This document shows, in pieces, positions 6,690 through 7,394 of a DNA stretch of 7,394 nucleotides. This DNA is from Thiobacillus sp. (lineage in GTDB: Bacteria > Pseudomonadota > Gammaproteobacteria > Burkholderiales > Thiobacillaceae), in the NCBI GenBank assembly GCA_018780025.1, contig JADMKH010000165.1:1-7394 (forward strand), given 5' to 3'. The number at the start of each line of letters is the position of its first letter. The first letter of the stretch is position 1. A program made the translations under genes and the position numbers. The notes under the pieces are model-generated. The model was not told where the DNA came from. It ran no database searches and was given only the letters and a program-made list of their open reading frames with translations.

Positions 6690-6773
6690 CCAAATCAAAA
6701 ATGGCGCGAAGCCGAGCCGCAGACAGTGCTTCAGCACGGCAAGGCGAAGGCGACAAAGCGAGTTTTGATTTGG
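6690..6773. repeat. 11-bp inverted repeat spanning the queF-smc intergenic region
   Basis: CCAAATCAAAA at 6690-6700 is exactly inverted as TTTTGATTTGG at 6763-6773, with 62 bases between. The left arm overlaps the place expected for the queF -35 region; the right arm lies about 30 bases before the smc start. The arrangement suggests paired binding sites, or simple chance in AT-rich promoter DNA. Confidence 0.4.
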
Positions 6774-6787
6774 GGTCAGGAAAAAGC

Positions 6788-6792
6788 TAAGG
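6788..6792 (+). promoter_or_regulatory. Likely ribosome binding site of smc
   Basis: TAAGG lies ten bases before the TTG start. A second AAGG at 6797-6800 is only two bases from the TTG and too close to serve. The TAA within this site is also the in-frame stop that fixes the upstream limit of the smc frame. Confidence 0.5.
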
Positions 6793-6802
6793 TCCCAAGG
6801 TT

Positions 6803-7394
6803 TTGCGTCTAACCCACATCAAACTTGCCGGTTTCAAGAGTTTTGTTGATCCCACCGTGATTCCCGTCCCCGCGCAGCTGACTGGCGTGGTGGGTCCAAA
6901 CGGCTGCGGCAAATCCAATGTGATCGATGCGGTGCGCTGGGTGCTGGGTGAATCGTCGGCCAAGAATCTGCGCGGCGAGTCGATGCAGGACGTGATTTTC
7001 AACGGCTCCGGCACCCGCAAGCCAGCGTCGCGCGCGTCGGTGGAACTGGCGTTCAACAACGAACTCGGGCGCGCCGCCGGGCAGTGGTCGCAATACGCCG
7101 AGATATCGGTCAAGCGCGTGCTCGACCGCAGTGGCGACTCCACCTATCACATCAACAACATGCGGGTGCGGCGGCGCGATGTGGCCGACCTGTTCCTCGG
7201 TACCGGCGTCGGCGCGCGTGCTTACGCCATCATCGAGCAGGGCATGATTTCGCGCCTGATCGAGGCCAAGCCCGAGGAGCTGCGCGGCTACCTGGAAGAA
7301 GCGGCCGGGGTGTCCAAATACAAGGAGCGCCGCAAGGAAACCGAAGCGCGGCTGAAAGACGCCCGCGCCAACATGAACCGCGTCGAGGACATCC
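6803..7394 (+). CDS. smc: Chromosome segregation/condensation protein SMC, N-terminal part
   Basis: First 197 residues of the SMC ATPase, which with ScpA and ScpB compacts and segregates the chromosome; the gene leaves the window on the right. The N-terminus MRLTHIKLAGFKSFVDPT is typical. The Walker A motif GPNGCGKS is at residues 31-38, followed by NVIDAVRWVLGESSAKNLRG, FNGSGTRKP, GTGVGARAYAIIEQGMIS (the Q-bearing ATPase-head segment) and EEAAGVSKYKERR, where the first coiled-coil arm begins. The start is TTG at 6803: an in-frame TAA at 6788-6790 rules out anything further upstream, and no ATG or GTG codon occurs before the conserved N-terminus. TAAGG at 6788-6792 is a plausible ribosome site, ten bases upstream. 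Full-length bacterial SMC is about 1150-1200 aa, so only the N-terminal ATPase head is present. It is divergent from queF. Confidence 0.95.
   Translation, partial: MRLTHIKLAGFKSFVDPTVIPVPAQLTGVVGPNGCGKSNVIDAVRWVLGESSAKNLRGESMQDVIFNGSGTRKPASRASVELAFNNELGRAAGQWSQYAEISVKRVLDRSGDSTYHINNMRVRRRDVADLFLGTGVGARAYAIIEQGMISRLIEAKPEELRGYLEEAAGVSKYKERRKETEARLKDARANMNRVEDI

Noticed and set aside
6216..6812. Plus-strand ORF of 198 codons opposite queF
   Set aside because: Mostly antisense to queF with all catalytic residues intact on the other strand; the remainder crosses the promoter region and the smc start.
6809..7150. Minus-strand ORF opposite smc
   Set aside because: Antisense to the SMC Walker A region, which is unmistakable on the plus strand.

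Overview
This window looks like a chromosomal segment of a GC-rich betaproteobacterium, perhaps of the Nitrosomonadales/Gallionella/Thiobacillus kind. That placement rests on how the SMC N-terminus and QueF read from memory, not on a search. There are six protein genes and no RNA gene, insertion sequence or CRISPR array that I can support. Five genes lie on the minus strand, so the description runs from right to left for them.

Right end (about 6195-7394): the start of smc (chromosome-condensation ATPase, plus strand, running off the window) is divergent from queF (queuosine/preQ1 biosynthesis). They are separated by 188 bp that holds a good -10 box for queF, a hairpin at the expected 5' end of the queF transcript, and an 11-bp inverted repeat with one arm on each promoter side. 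queF is followed after only 4 bp by an FGGY sugar kinase that resembles the cyanobacterial/plant D-ribulose kinases. The kinase and smc both appear to start with TTG.

Middle (4776-4930): a 155-bp intergenic region contains two dyad symmetries and no recognisable gene. It probably holds the regulatory region of the cluster to its left.

Left (101-4775): a compact co-directional cluster of three hydrolases. These are an AmpD/PGRP-fold N-acetylmuramoyl-L-alanine amidase with a C-terminal SH3-like domain, a zinc metallopeptidase with an astacin-like signature and a PPC-like C-terminal domain, and a large polytopic membrane protein. In the last of these the two halves of a patatin phospholipase catalytic dyad are separated by about ten membrane segments. 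The enzymes are predicted to attack peptidoglycan, protein and lipid respectively. None shows an obvious N-terminal signal peptide, and their spacings (47 bp and 8 bp) suggest one transcript. This hydrolase cassette is the most interesting part of the window; its biological purpose cannot be read from the sequence alone.
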